A program made the translations under genes and the position numbers. Positions 53,448 to 61,260 of a stretch of DNA of 64,000 nucleotides are shown one piece after another (positions within the stretch are counted from its first letter, which is position 1; each line of letters opens with the position of its first letter). Source of the DNA: Afipia birgiae 34632 (GTDB taxonomy: Bacteria; Pseudomonadota; Alphaproteobacteria; Rhizobiales; Xanthobacteraceae); contig NZ_HG326652.1 of the NCBI RefSeq assembly GCF_000308295.2, positions 2,638,818-2,702,817 of the forward strand. Reading direction: 5' to 3'. The notes under the pieces are model-generated. The model made no database searches, was not told the origin of the DNA, and saw only the letters and a program-made list of their open reading frames with translations.

Positions 53448-54311
53448 TCACTCCTTTGGAATTGGGCCACCGCCGTTGGGCATCGGCCGACCGGAGTCCC
53501 GCCACTCGACCGCAGCGTGAAAACCGCGCTGCTCTGCGAATTCCTTGAACCAACGCCCTTCGGCCGAATGGCGGGTGACGCCATCGAATAGCGTTGCCAG
53601 CGTCTGCGTCGAGTTCAGACCCATGTTGTCCAAGGCCTGATTGACCATAAGCTTGTGCATCGCAAGGTGGTTGGTCGGCACCGAAGCGATACGGTCGGCA
53701 AGCGCTTCGACACGGGCGTCAAGCTGATCGGCCGGTACGGCTTCAAGCACGAGCCCCCACTCAGCGGCGGTGCGACCGTTGATCTTGTCGCCGGTGAACA
53801 GCATTCGCTTGGCGCGCTCAACCCCGAGGCGGTAGACCCACATCGCAGTCGTCGGGCAACCCCAGACGCGCGCCGGCATGTAGCCGATCTTGGCGTCCTC
53901 GGCCATGACAACGAGATCGCAGCTCAGAGCGATGTCGCTGCCGCCAGCGACGGCGTAACCGTGAATCTTGCAGATCGAAGGCGTCAAGGAGCGAAACAGC
54001 GTGAAGAAGTCGTCGGTATTGCGACGCATCCCCCGGTAGTCCCGCATCACGTCCCAGGAGGGGCTCTCCTGGTTCCACTCGCTGTTGCCTTCCTCAGCGA
54101 ACTTCTTGAGGTCATAGCCCGCACAAAAGGCGGGACCATCTCCAGCGAGAATAATAACGTGGACATCCGGATCAGCATCTGCCCGTTCCACGGCGGCGCG
54201 AATTTCACGCGGCATGCGATCGTCAATAGCGTTCAGGCGGTCGGGGCGCGAAAGCGTGATGTAAGCCTTGCGGTCGCGCGTTTCATAACGAAGAGTCTGG
54301 AAGTCAGTCAT
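53448..54311 (-). CDS. Enoyl-CoA hydratase/isomerase (crotonase) family protein
   Basis: 287-residue crotonase-fold protein (FCAGYDLKKFAEE, oxyanion-hole KIHGYAVAGGSDIALSCDLV). Of the two catalytic glutamates of true hydratases, the first is Asp here (GGSD) and the second position reads IGYMPARVWG without an acid. It is therefore probably not a simple hydratase; isomerase, hydrolase or lyase activity is possible. Paired with the AMP-forming ligase. Confidence 0.85.
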   Translation of the reverse strand: MTDFQTLRYETRDRKAYITLSRPDRLNAIDDRMPREIRAAVERADADPDVHVIILAGDGPAFCAGYDLKKFAEEGNSEWNQESPSWDVMRDYRGMRRNTDDFFTLFRSLTPSICKIHGYAVAGGSDIALSCDLVVMAEDAKIGYMPARVWGCPTTAMWVYRLGVERAKRMLFTGDKINGRTAAEWGLVLEAVPADQLDARVEALADRIASVPTNHLAMHKLMVNQALDNMGLNSTQTLATLFDGVTRHSAEGRWFKEFAEQRGFHAAVEWRDSGRPMPNGGGPIPKE

Positions 54312-54340
54312 CCGTAGTTGTTCCTGAGTTAAAGGGAAGG

Positions 54341-54970
54341 TTAAGTCGAGACGTTCGGCTTCTGCTCAAGCAGAATGCGAACCGCCCAAATCCATTCGTC
54401 GAGAAGACGGCCCCGGCGCGCGCGATCGTTGCGCAGCACACCGGCCAGCGCGAGGCCGCGCACGAATTCGGTCGTCAGCGCGACAACGACTGAGTAAGCC
54501 GGACGATCCTTCAAGGGCGCGAACAGATCGCTGACCACACGATCAAGATCGCGACGCGCGCGCCGTTCAGCGGTACGCAGCGCTGCCCGCAGCTGCGGAT
54601 CAGCACGAGACACCGCCCATAGCTCCAGTTCGGCGAGATAAGCAGGCTGCGCAAACGCATCGGCAAGCGCACGCGTCGCACGATCGATCGGATCGGCGTT
54701 GTCGGTTAGTCCCGCCAGCGCTTTGCGTGCGGCAGCTTCGTTTCGGCAGACAAGCTCGTCGACCGTCGCCGCAAGCAGTTCTGCATGAGTCGGGAAGTGA
54801 TGGAGCAACGCGCCCCGGCTAACGCCAGCGCGCTGCTGAACGGCCACAGTTGTCGTCGAGGCAGTTCCCTCCTCGACAAGAAGCGCAACCGCGGCATCGA
54901 GAATGCGCTTGTGGGTCGCTTCATGCTGGGAAGCGCGAATGGGAAGCTCGGATTTAGGCACGGTTTTCAT
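54341..54970 (-). CDS. TetR-family transcriptional regulator
   Basis: 209 residues with an N-terminal HTH (ILDAAVALLVEEGTASTTTVAVQQRAGVSRGALLHHFPTHAELLAA) and a helical ligand domain. First gene upstream of crotonase and ligase on the same strand (29-bp gap), so it probably represses its own operon through the two palindromes at 54989-55040. Effector likely an acyl-CoA. Confidence 0.9.
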   Translation of the reverse strand: MKTVPKSELPIRASQHEATHKRILDAAVALLVEEGTASTTTVAVQQRAGVSRGALLHHFPTHAELLAATVDELVCRNEAAARKALAGLTDNADPIDRATRALADAFAQPAYLAELELWAVSRADPQLRAALRTAERRARRDLDRVVSDLFAPLKDRPAYSVVVALTTEFVRGLALAGVLRNDRARRGRLLDEWIWAVRILLEQKPNVST

Positions 54971-54988
54971 GCTTCAGACCAAATTCCG

Positions 54989-55012
54989 TTGACAGTCAGA
55001 TGTGACTGTCAA
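54989..55012. promoter_or_regulatory. TetR operator, first site
   Basis: TTGACAGTCA-GATG-TGACTGTCAA: perfect 10-bp inverted repeat with a 4-bp spacer, 19 bp upstream of the TetR start codon. The TTGACA inside may double as a -35. Confidence 0.8.
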
Positions 55013-55022
55013 TCGAATATAC

Positions 55023-55040
55023 ACAGTCACTACTGACTGT
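55023..55040. promoter_or_regulatory. TetR operator, second site
   Basis: ACAGTCA-CTAC-TGACTGT: the same palindrome with 7-bp arms, centred 31 bp from the first, about three helical turns, so two dimers could bind on one face. Confidence 0.75.
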
Positions 55041-55396
55041 CAAATCGGAATGAAGGTTTCACCCAAGCGAGCGCTCGCCCACACGCGCCGGGTTGCTCAT
55101 GAAATGCTGTTTGCTGATTTCGCAACGGTGAGCAGTCAAGCCGAGGGGCGCTTTTTTGCGCCGTCGCGCGAACAGGCTTGATGGTCACATTTTCGGAGCA
55201 CACGGCCGGCATCGGCTATACGGGCAGGCGTCGACGAGCGGGGGACGCGGCGGACTTCTTTATATCAGTCGGAATGCTGGAACAGGTTGCGGCCGTCACC
55301 ATCCCGATCACCCGAAACGGCCGTGCGCGTGACCGGATATCGGGCCAAAACCGCGGAAATCCGCTTGAATGACCTGCCTGTAAGTTATTGATTTTA
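55041..55396. other. Gene-free stretch before the tRNA-Pro islet
   Basis: No convincing gene. One 64-codon frame (55178-55372) has no recognisable features. GGCGC-TTTTTT-GCGCC near 55145 is a small hairpin with the T run in its loop, so not a terminator. Confidence 0.5.
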
Positions 55397-55443
55397 TTGG
55401 TCGGAGTGGCAGGATTTGAACCTGCGACCCCTGCGTCCCGAAC
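55397..55443. repeat. attR-like direct repeat: displaced 3' half of tRNA-Pro
   Basis: 47 bp identical to 56664-56710: the tRNA-Pro 3' half from the anticodon loop to the CCA end plus one base. It stops abruptly after CCCGAAC, where the real tRNA continues GCAGTG. This is the usual mark of an element that integrated into a tRNA 3' end. Confidence 0.9.
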
Positions 55444-55549
55444 CTATCAGTTCACTTGCAAGTGTTTGATATTGCTACGTCTGTATTCAACAACACCGAC
55501 AAATAGGCACGAAAACTCCCCGAAGGATCAAGAACGCGGCGAACGTTGG

Positions 55550-55566
55550 CTTACCGTAGTCTTACC
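55550..55566. repeat. 17-bp islet repeat, left copy
   Basis: CTTACCGTAGTCTTACC, repeated in the same orientation at 56589-56605. It holds two TTACC units 11 bp apart, about one helical turn. It lies just upstream of a TATGAT box (55582-55587), so it may be an operator for the plus-strand XRE gene. Confidence 0.65.
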
Positions 55567-55569
55567 ATC

Positions 55570-55611
55570 TTGGCAGGTATGTATGATAGTGTAATGCATA
55601 AGTCCTGCCAA
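55570..55611. promoter_or_regulatory. Inverted repeat ahead of the plus-strand XRE gene
   Basis: TTGGCAGG (55570-55577) and CCTGCCAA (55604-55611) form perfect 8-bp arms 26 bp apart, just before the ATG at 55626. Could be paired half-sites for a regulator. Confidence 0.4.
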
Positions 55612-55625
55612 AGATGACGCAATAG

Positions 55626-56051
55626 ATGAAAAAGACACAACACGAAGCTCACGATCGCCAAAGGTTGCTTACCTTTGCCCAGAGGCTCAATCGAATGTTG
55701 CAAGAGAGGCATTGGTCAGGAGCAGACCTTGCTCGCGAGGCTAGCAAGTTTGTTCCGGACGCCCATCGCAAACGGAACGGCAAGCGTCACGTCATCGGAC
55801 GGCACATTGTTTCTGCTTATTGTAGAGCGGAGAACGAGCCGAGCAGCGCTAACCTCTCATATATAGCCAGAGCCTTAGGAGTAGAACCAAGCGAACTGCT
55901 GCTGCCGAGAAATAGAGTCCTGTTAAAACCGCAGGTTCAAGCTATCACCTCCCTCGATGGGAAGACTCGCTTGATAGTTGATGCTGAACTAGACACCGAA
56001 TTGGCGATGAATTTGATCCAGCAAATTCGCGATTCGTTCAACCGAACTTAG
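55626..56051 (+). CDS. XRE-type HTH protein of the islet (copy A)
   Basis: 141 residues. A Cro/C1-type HTH at about 17-95 (FAQRLNRMLQERHWSGADLAREAS, IGRHIVSAYCRAENEPSSANLSYIARALGVEPSELL) and a short C-terminal motif, LDGKTRLIVDAELDTELAMNLI. It contains a basic insert (DAHRKRNGKRHV) between HTH helices. Paralogue of the convergent gene at 56077-56499, which shares the same C-terminal motif. Function unknown; a regulator of the islet or of host genes. Confidence 0.75.
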   Translation: MKKTQHEAHDRQRLLTFAQRLNRMLQERHWSGADLAREASKFVPDAHRKRNGKRHVIGRHIVSAYCRAENEPSSANLSYIARALGVEPSELLLPRNRVLLKPQVQAITSLDGKTRLIVDAELDTELAMNLIQQIRDSFNRT

Positions 56052-56076
56052 TACGAGCTTCGCGCGAAGCAATTTT

Positions 56077-56499
56077 CTACGAAGTTGCTTTCAGCGTCGG
56101 CGAGAGCAGTCCCTCTCGAACGAGTTCCAAAATCTTTATGCCAGTCTCTGCGTCGACCTCGGCGTCAACGACTATCCGCGTACGCCCATCAAGAGTACTG
56201 GTCGCCTGAGCGAAGTTGGGGCACTCCCCCTCTGCCAGAGCCGGAGGTAGCAGTTCCTCCGGCTTCATCCCGAACACCTTAGAAATATATAAAAGGTTCT
56301 TCTGGGTCGGTTCGTTCGCACCACGCATATAGGCACTCGGCAAATGTCGCCCGATCAGAGTGCCTTCCGGCGCGTGCTTCTGCATCTCTCTGGCCAGATC
56401 GGCTGCTGTCCAGCCTTTCTCCAGCGACAATTTTTCCAGCAGCTTACCGAAGGCCACAAGGCGCGCATTATTGGTCGATGCTGTGTCTCTATTCGCCAC
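56077..56499 (-). CDS. XRE-type HTH protein of the islet (copy B)
   Basis: 140 residues, paralogous to copy A: FGKLLEKLSLEKGWTAADLAREMQK, GRHLPSAYMRGANEPTQKNLLYISKVFGMKPEELL, then the shared motif LDGRTRIVVDAEVDAETGIKILELV. GTG start with AGGGG eight bases upstream. The two genes end 25 bp apart, tail to tail. I know no named family for the C-terminal motif. Confidence 0.75.
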   Translation of the reverse strand: MANRDTASTNNARLVAFGKLLEKLSLEKGWTAADLAREMQKHAPEGTLIGRHLPSAYMRGANEPTQKNLLYISKVFGMKPEELLPPALAEGECPNFAQATSTLDGRTRIVVDAEVDAETGIKILELVREGLLSPTLKATS

Positions 56500-56580
56500 T
56501 CGCCGCCCCTGACTTCATGCATTGTGAAGGCGGCGATTTCTGCGATCCAATAGGCGCACTTTGGCGAGGTACGCTGCGAT

Positions 56581-56605
56581 ACGGTAATCTTACCGTAGTC
56601 TTACC
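56581..56605. repeat. 17-bp islet repeat, right copy, with a palindrome
   Basis: CTTACCGTAGTCTTACC at 56589-56605 repeats 55550-55566 exactly. It overlaps a perfect inverted repeat ACGGTAA-TC-TTACCGT (56581-56596), so this copy offers three TTACC/GGTAA units. Upstream of the minus-strand XRE gene by 82-106 bp. Confidence 0.65.
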
Positions 56606-56663
56606 CTCAGCGCTCGGAACGCAGTGCTCGCCACCTTATAAGTATTTGATTTTAAACATGATT

Positions 56664-56710
56664 TTGGTCGGAGTGGCAGGATTTGAACCTGCGACCCCTG
56701 CGTCCCGAAC
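56664..56710. repeat. attL-like direct repeat within intact tRNA-Pro
   Basis: 47 bp identical to 55397-55443, covering the 3' half of the intact tRNA gene. Confidence 0.9.
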
Positions 56711-56741
56711 GCAGTGCTCTACCGGGCTGAGCCACACTCCG
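56665..56741 (-). tRNA. tRNA-Pro (anticodon CGG)
   Basis: 77-nt gene on the minus strand. Acceptor stem CGGAGTG/CACTCCG with A and an encoded CCA end; anticodon stem CTGCG/CGCAG closing the loop TTCGGGA, anticodon CGG at 56705-56707; T arm GCAGGTTCAAATCCTGC. All stems pair. Its 3' half is the integration site of the islet. Confidence 0.95.
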
Positions 56742-56839
56742 ACATGGGCGCCGGTATAGCGTCGGCTCTCGCAGATCGCAAGAAGCTGTATAAGGGGACA
56801 ACCCCTTCCGGAAACGCCACCCATGGCGCGGCTCACGCA

Positions 56840-57826
56840 ATGAAACTCGATTTGAATACAGCGATAATCCCGGCCGATGGAGCAGCAGATACCGCCGCGC
56901 GCTGCCTTGAGGGCGGCGGACTTGTCGCGTTTCCGACCGAAACCGTCTACGGCCTTGGCGCTGATGCGACCAATGCCCGCGCCGTCGCCCGGCTTTACGA
57001 GGCGAAGGGCCGCCCCTCCTTCAATCCCCTGATCGCCCATGTCTGCGATTTAACGGCCGCACGGCAGATCGCCCGTTTCGACGACAAAAGCCTTCGGCTC
57101 GCGGAAACCTTCTGGCCGGGGCCACTGACGCTGGTCTTGCCCAAGACTTCCACCTGTCCGGTTTCGGATCTTGCCACCGCGGGACTTGAGACCATCGCTG
57201 TGCGCATCCCAGCCCACCCGGCAGCGCGCGATATTCTGCGCGCCTTCGGAAAGCCTGTGGTTGCGCCATCGGCCAACATCTCCGGCCACGTCTCGCCGAC
57301 AACTGCAGAGCATGTCCTGGGCGACCTCGCCGGGCGCATCGATCTGATCGTGGACGGCGGGCCGGTTTCTGTCGGCGTCGAATCGACCATCGTCGGCTGT
57401 TTCGAGACGCCGTTGCTGCTGCGGCCCGGCGGTCTCCCCCGCGAGGACATTGAGCGGGTGCTGGGCCAAAAGCTTGCGCGGATGCCGGACGAACCCGGCA
57501 CATCGGAAACTCATCCGCTCGCACCGGGCATGCTGGCCTCGCACTATGCGCCGCGTACGCCGGTTCGGCTCAACGCGCTCAAACTGGAATCCGGCGAAGC
57601 GCTGCTGGCGTTCGGGCCTGACATCATCCCTGACTCCGGGCGGGCCATCGCCATGAATTTGTCGGAAGCCGGCGATCTGGTGGAGGCCGCCGCGAATCTT
57701 TTCAGCTATCTTCGCGAACTCGACACGAGAGGTTCTCGCGCCATCGCGGTGATGCCGGTTCCGCATGAAGGGCTCGGCGAGGCTATCAACGATCGCCTGC
57801 AACGCGCCGCCGTTCCGCGAAGCTGA
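56840..57826 (+). CDS. L-threonylcarbamoyladenylate synthase (Sua5/TsaC family)
   Basis: 328-residue Sua5-type enzyme making threonylcarbamoyl-AMP for the t6A37 modification of tRNAs reading ANN codons. N-terminal YrdC domain: FPTETVYGLGADA, KGRPSFNPLIAHV, FWPGPLTLVLPK and PSANISGHVSPTTAEHV; C-terminal Sua5 domain from about 210, after the linker HPLAPGMLASHYAPR. ATG at 56840 is the natural start; the longer reading crosses tRNA-Pro, which is read the other way. Confidence 0.94.
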   Translation: MKLDLNTAIIPADGAADTAARCLEGGGLVAFPTETVYGLGADATNARAVARLYEAKGRPSFNPLIAHVCDLTAARQIARFDDKSLRLAETFWPGPLTLVLPKTSTCPVSDLATAGLETIAVRIPAHPAARDILRAFGKPVVAPSANISGHVSPTTAEHVLGDLAGRIDLIVDGGPVSVGVESTIVGCFETPLLLRPGGLPREDIERVLGQKLARMPDEPGTSETHPLAPGMLASHYAPRTPVRLNALKLESGEALLAFGPDIIPDSGRAIAMNLSEAGDLVEAAANLFSYLRELDTRGSRAIAVMPVPHEGLGEAINDRLQRAAVPRS

Positions 57827-57863
57827 TCACGTCAGGATTTTGGGCAAGAACAAAGAAAAGAAC

Positions 57864-59291
57864 ATGAATATCGTGCAGCCACCGCCGTCCGTTCTTTCGC
57901 CCGAGTTGCTGGCCCGCTTCGTGGCGATTGTCGGCGACAAATACGCGGTCACCGATCCGCATGAAGCTGCGCCCTACCTGACTGAAGAGCGGGGCCTGTT
58001 TCAGGGGCACTCGCCGCTCGTGCTCCGGCCCGGCTCGACAGCGGAGGTTGCGGCGATCTGCAAACTCGCCAGCGAGACCCGGACGGCATTGGTCCCGCAG
58101 GGCGGCAACACCGGCCTCGTCGGCGGACAGACGCCGCACAACGGCGAAGTCGTGGTCTCGACACGGCGACTCGACAAGATCCGCGCGGTCGATACGCAGT
58201 CCAACGCGATGACCGTCGAAGCCGGCGTGATCCTCGCCAACGCGCAGCAACGCGCAACCGATGCAGACCGGCTGTTTCCCCTGTCGCTGGGCGCGGAAGG
58301 CAGTTGCACCATCGGCGGAAATCTCTCCACCAATGCCGGCGGCATCGCCGCGCTGGCCTATGGCGTCGCGCGCGACCTCGTACTCGGGCTTGAAGTCGTG
58401 CTCGCCGACGGGCGCATCATGCACGGCCTGTCGAGCCTGAAGAAAGACAATACTGGCTACGATCTGCGCGATCTCTTCATCGGCGCGGAAGGCACCCTGG
58501 GCTTCATCACTGCCGCAACGCTGAAGATGTTTCCGAAGCCGCGCTCCGTCGAGACGGCGTTCGCCGCCATTGCTTCCCCGGAAGATGCGCTCACGCTGCT
58601 GGACATCTCCCGCAGTATCGCAGCAGGAAACCTGACCAGCTTCGAACTGATCCCGCAAATCGCCATCGACTTCGTGGTGAAGCACGGCCCCTCGATCCGT
58701 GCGCCGTTACCGGGCCAGCATGCGTGGTACGTGCTGATGGAAATCTCCTCACCCCGAGACGATGCCCGCGACACCATCGAAGCGATCCTGACCAACGGCA
58801 TGGAAGGCGGCATCGTCAACGACGCGGTGATCGCCGCCAATCTCGATCAGCGCAATGCGTTCTGGAAACTGCGCGAGGTGATTTCGCCAGCACAGAAGCC
58901 TGAGGGCGGATCGATCAAGCACGATATTTCCGTGCCGGTCGCTGCCGTACCCGATTTTCTGCGCGAAGCCGATGCTGCCGTGCTCAAACTGATCCCCGGT
59001 GCGCGTCCTTTCGCCTTCGGTCATCTCGGCGACGGCAATATTCACTACAACGTCAGCCAGCCGATCGGGGCCGACACGGCAGCATATCTTGCCCGGTGGC
59101 ATGAGATGAACGACGTGGTGCATGCGGTCGTCGCAAAGCATGGCGGATCGATTTCCGCCGAGCACGGCATTGGAGTACTGAAGCGCGATGAACTCCCGAA
59201 TGTAAAAGATCCCGTCGCGCTCGACATCATGCGCTCGATCAAAAAAATGCTCGATCCGAACAACATCATGAACCCGGGCAAGGTGTTGTGA
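57864..59291 (+). CDS. FAD-linked 2-hydroxyacid dehydrogenase (GlcD/D2HGDH type)
   Basis: 475-residue FAD enzyme of the VAO family oxidising a D-2-hydroxyacid such as D-lactate, glycolate or D-2-hydroxyglutarate. N-terminal PCMH-type FAD domain (LVPQGGNTGLVGGQTP, GCTIGGNLSTNAGGIAALAYG-like segment near 150) and C-terminal cap with FGHLGDGNIHYNVSQP and the closing GGSISAEHGIG. ATG at 57864 follows a purine-rich stretch. Its stop overlaps the GNAT start (GTGA). Confidence 0.92.
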   Translation: MNIVQPPPSVLSPELLARFVAIVGDKYAVTDPHEAAPYLTEERGLFQGHSPLVLRPGSTAEVAAICKLASETRTALVPQGGNTGLVGGQTPHNGEVVVSTRRLDKIRAVDTQSNAMTVEAGVILANAQQRATDADRLFPLSLGAEGSCTIGGNLSTNAGGIAALAYGVARDLVLGLEVVLADGRIMHGLSSLKKDNTGYDLRDLFIGAEGTLGFITAATLKMFPKPRSVETAFAAIASPEDALTLLDISRSIAAGNLTSFELIPQIAIDFVVKHGPSIRAPLPGQHAWYVLMEISSPRDDARDTIEAILTNGMEGGIVNDAVIAANLDQRNAFWKLREVISPAQKPEGGSIKHDISVPVAAVPDFLREADAAVLKLIPGARPFAFGHLGDGNIHYNVSQPIGADTAAYLARWHEMNDVVHAVVAKHGGSISAEHGIGVLKRDELPNVKDPVALDIMRSIKKMLDPNNIMNPGKVL

Positions 59292-59746
59292 GCGAACCAC
59301 CCGTTCCGAAAAGCAATCTGGCCGTCGCAGCCGTGGAGGACGCCGACATTCCGGCGATCGTCGCGTTGTGGGAGCGCTGCGAACTGACGCGCTCCTGGAA
59401 TGACCCACACTCAGACATCGTCCGTGCACGGCAAGGATCGAGTTCAGACGTTCTGGTCGGACGCGATGGAAACACCATCGTCGCAACCGTGATGGTCGGC
59501 CACGACGGACACCGTGGCTGGGTCTACTACGTCGCCGTGGATCCTGATCATCACAAAAATGGGTACGGGCGCGCGATCATGGCGGCAGCTGAAGACTGGT
59601 TACGCACACGCGGCATCGAGAAGCTTCAATTGCTCGTGCGCGCGGACAACACCCGCGTGCAGGCATTTTACGAAACACTCGATTACAATCAGCAGGAACG
59701 CGTCGTCTACGCGAAATGGCTCGACGGCCGCCCGATGACGCCCTGA
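59288..59746 (+). CDS. GNAT-family N-acetyltransferase
   Basis: 152 residues with the acetyl-CoA motif WVYYVAVDPDHHKNGYGRAIMAAAEDWL (motif A, Q/RxxGxG/A as HHKNGYGRA) and LQLLVRADNTRVQAFYETLDY. Starts with GTG overlapping the previous stop by four bases. YpeA/RimI-like; acceptor unknown. Confidence 0.9.
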   Translation: MSEPPVPKSNLAVAAVEDADIPAIVALWERCELTRSWNDPHSDIVRARQGSSSDVLVGRDGNTIVATVMVGHDGHRGWVYYVAVDPDHHKNGYGRAIMAAAEDWLRTRGIEKLQLLVRADNTRVQAFYETLDYNQQERVVYAKWLDGRPMTP

Positions 59747-59778
59747 CTACAACTCTCCGGCAAATTTTGGGGACCTGC

Positions 59779-60375
59779 ATGAGCGTGAGCGACCGCATTC
59801 GCATCAAAGATATCCGACTGCTCTCTGACAACAGATACAAGCTGCGGACGACAACCTTCGACTGGCGGCGCTCCAGCGGCGAATGGCAGACACTGCATCG
59901 CGAAACCTTCGATCGCGGCGATGGTGTCGCGATTCTTCCCTATAACCTTGCGCGCCGGACCGTGCTCCTGATCCGGCAATTCCGCTATCCTACCTATGCC
60001 AATGGATATGATGACCTGCTGGTCGAAGCACCGGCCGGTTCGCTGGACGATGCCGCACCGGAAGCGCGTGTCCGCTCCGAGGCGGAAGAGGAGATCGGCT
60101 ATCGCCTTGGCCCCGTCCAAAAGATCTTCGAAGCCTTCACCAGTCCGGGCGCGGTCACCGAAAAACTTCACTTCTTCGTCGCGGAATATCAGCCCGACAT
60201 GAAGATCGGAAACGGCGGCGGCCTAGCCCACGAAGGCGAGGATATCGAGACGCTCGAACTGCCGTTTGCCGAGGCGCTCGCGATGATCGCGAACGGCCGT
60301 ATAATCGACGCCAAGACGATTATGCTGCTACAATACGCGGCCCTGAACATTTTCCGCGACCCTCCCGCAACGTGA
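59779..60375 (+). CDS. NUDIX hydrolase, GDP-mannose pyrophosphatase (NudK)-like
   Basis: 198-residue nucleoside-diphosphate-sugar hydrolase. Resembles NudK in RIRIKDIRLLSDNRYKLRTTTFDWRRSSGEW and in the NUDIX box AGSLDDAAPEARVRSEAEEEIGYRLG, then FTSPGAVTEKLHFFVAEY. ATG at 59779 follows a GGGG-rich leader. Convergent with the yedK gene. Confidence 0.9.
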   Translation: MSVSDRIRIKDIRLLSDNRYKLRTTTFDWRRSSGEWQTLHRETFDRGDGVAILPYNLARRTVLLIRQFRYPTYANGYDDLLVEAPAGSLDDAAPEARVRSEAEEEIGYRLGPVQKIFEAFTSPGAVTEKLHFFVAEYQPDMKIGNGGGLAHEGEDIETLELPFAEALAMIANGRIIDAKTIMLLQYAALNIFRDPPAT

Positions 60376-60390
60376 TCGAGGCCAAGAGCC

Positions 60391-61164
60391 TCAGAACAAC
60401 GAGCCCTGACCGTTGTCCTCGGGCGCAGAGACCTTGGCCTTTCTTGGCGACTCTTTCGGTTGTTTGCGGCTCGCAGCCTCGGCAATCGCGATGTCCTCTT
60501 CGCTGCACGGCAGGATCAGGTCCGCACTGTCGTTGGCCACGCGATTGACCGCTGTTGAGACCTCGTGCCAGACGAACGTCCCTCTCGGCGGAGCGACCAT
60601 CATGTCCACCGCCTCGTCCGCCTCGGTCACGCTGCCGTCGAGCCAGCGATCGAAGTCCGGCGGATCGATCGTCACCGGAACGCGCTCGTGCAGCGCAGCC
60701 ATTTCCGGGCTCGCCGCGGCCGTGACAATGGCCACGGTGTCGACCTCCTCGCCATTCGGCCCTGTCCAGGTTTCGGCAACACCGGCAAGGGCGACCGGCT
60801 CGCCGTCACGACGGCGAATGAAAAACGGACGCTTGCGCGCCGGCGACGCCTGCCACTCGTAATATCCGTCCGCCGGAAGAAGACACCGCCGCCGCTTGAT
60901 GGCGTTGCGGAACGACGGTTTTTCCAGAACCGTTTCGGCGCGCGCATTGATGATGAGCGCGAACGTGCGGGGGTCTTTCACCCACGACGGCAGGAAACCC
61001 CAGCGCATCAGCCGAAACTGACGGGCGCCATTCTCGAGCACAACCACCGGTACCGGCTGGGTCGGAGCGACGTTATACCGCGGCGGAAAATTGGGTTGCT
61101 CGCTGTAGCCGAACAGGCGGCGCAGCGCTTCAGGACTAGACGCAATTACGTATCGCCCGCACAT
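60391..61164 (-). CDS. SRAP/YedK-family protein (abasic-site DNA crosslinker)
   Basis: 257-residue SOS-response-associated peptidase family protein that shields abasic sites in single-stranded DNA by a thiazolidine link through Cys2. Catalytic elements: C2 (MCGRYVIAS), N in RYNVAPTQ, E in GYYEWQA and H in LHERVPV. The C-terminal 35 residues are a charged tail (SRKQPKESPRKAKV) beyond the domain. Confidence 0.93.
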   Translation of the reverse strand: MCGRYVIASSPEALRRLFGYSEQPNFPPRYNVAPTQPVPVVVLENGARQFRLMRWGFLPSWVKDPRTFALIINARAETVLEKPSFRNAIKRRRCLLPADGYYEWQASPARKRPFFIRRRDGEPVALAGVAETWTGPNGEEVDTVAIVTAAASPEMAALHERVPVTIDPPDFDRWLDGSVTEADEAVDMMVAPPRGTFVWHEVSTAVNRVANDSADLILPCSEEDIAIAEAASRKQPKESPRKAKVSAPEDNGQGSLF

Positions 61165-61260
61165 AAAAAGACTCGAAATACGTCATCTGCGGTGGAAAAT
61201 GACACATAAGTAAAACTTGTTCAGCCACCTTTAACTTCAGATGCTCAAACATCCACGACG

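Larger units (their letters stand above)
55444..56710. mobile_element. Small tRNA-Pro islet without integrase
   Basis: About 1.27 kb between the two 47-bp repeats. Contents: a 12-bp palindrome CACTTGCAAGTG (55453-55464), two copies of a 17-bp repeat near the ends, two convergent paralogous XRE-type genes, and an extra 13-bp tRNA fragment (GAACGCAGTGCTC, 56617-56629). Base composition is visibly more AT-rich than the flanks. With no integrase it is either a deletion remnant or a satellite moved by another element. Confidence 0.8.

Noticed and set aside
55397-55480. A second tRNA-Pro gene
   Set aside because: Only the 3' half is present; the sequence beyond CCCGAAC does not pair as a tRNA 5' half. 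It is treated as an attachment-site repeat.
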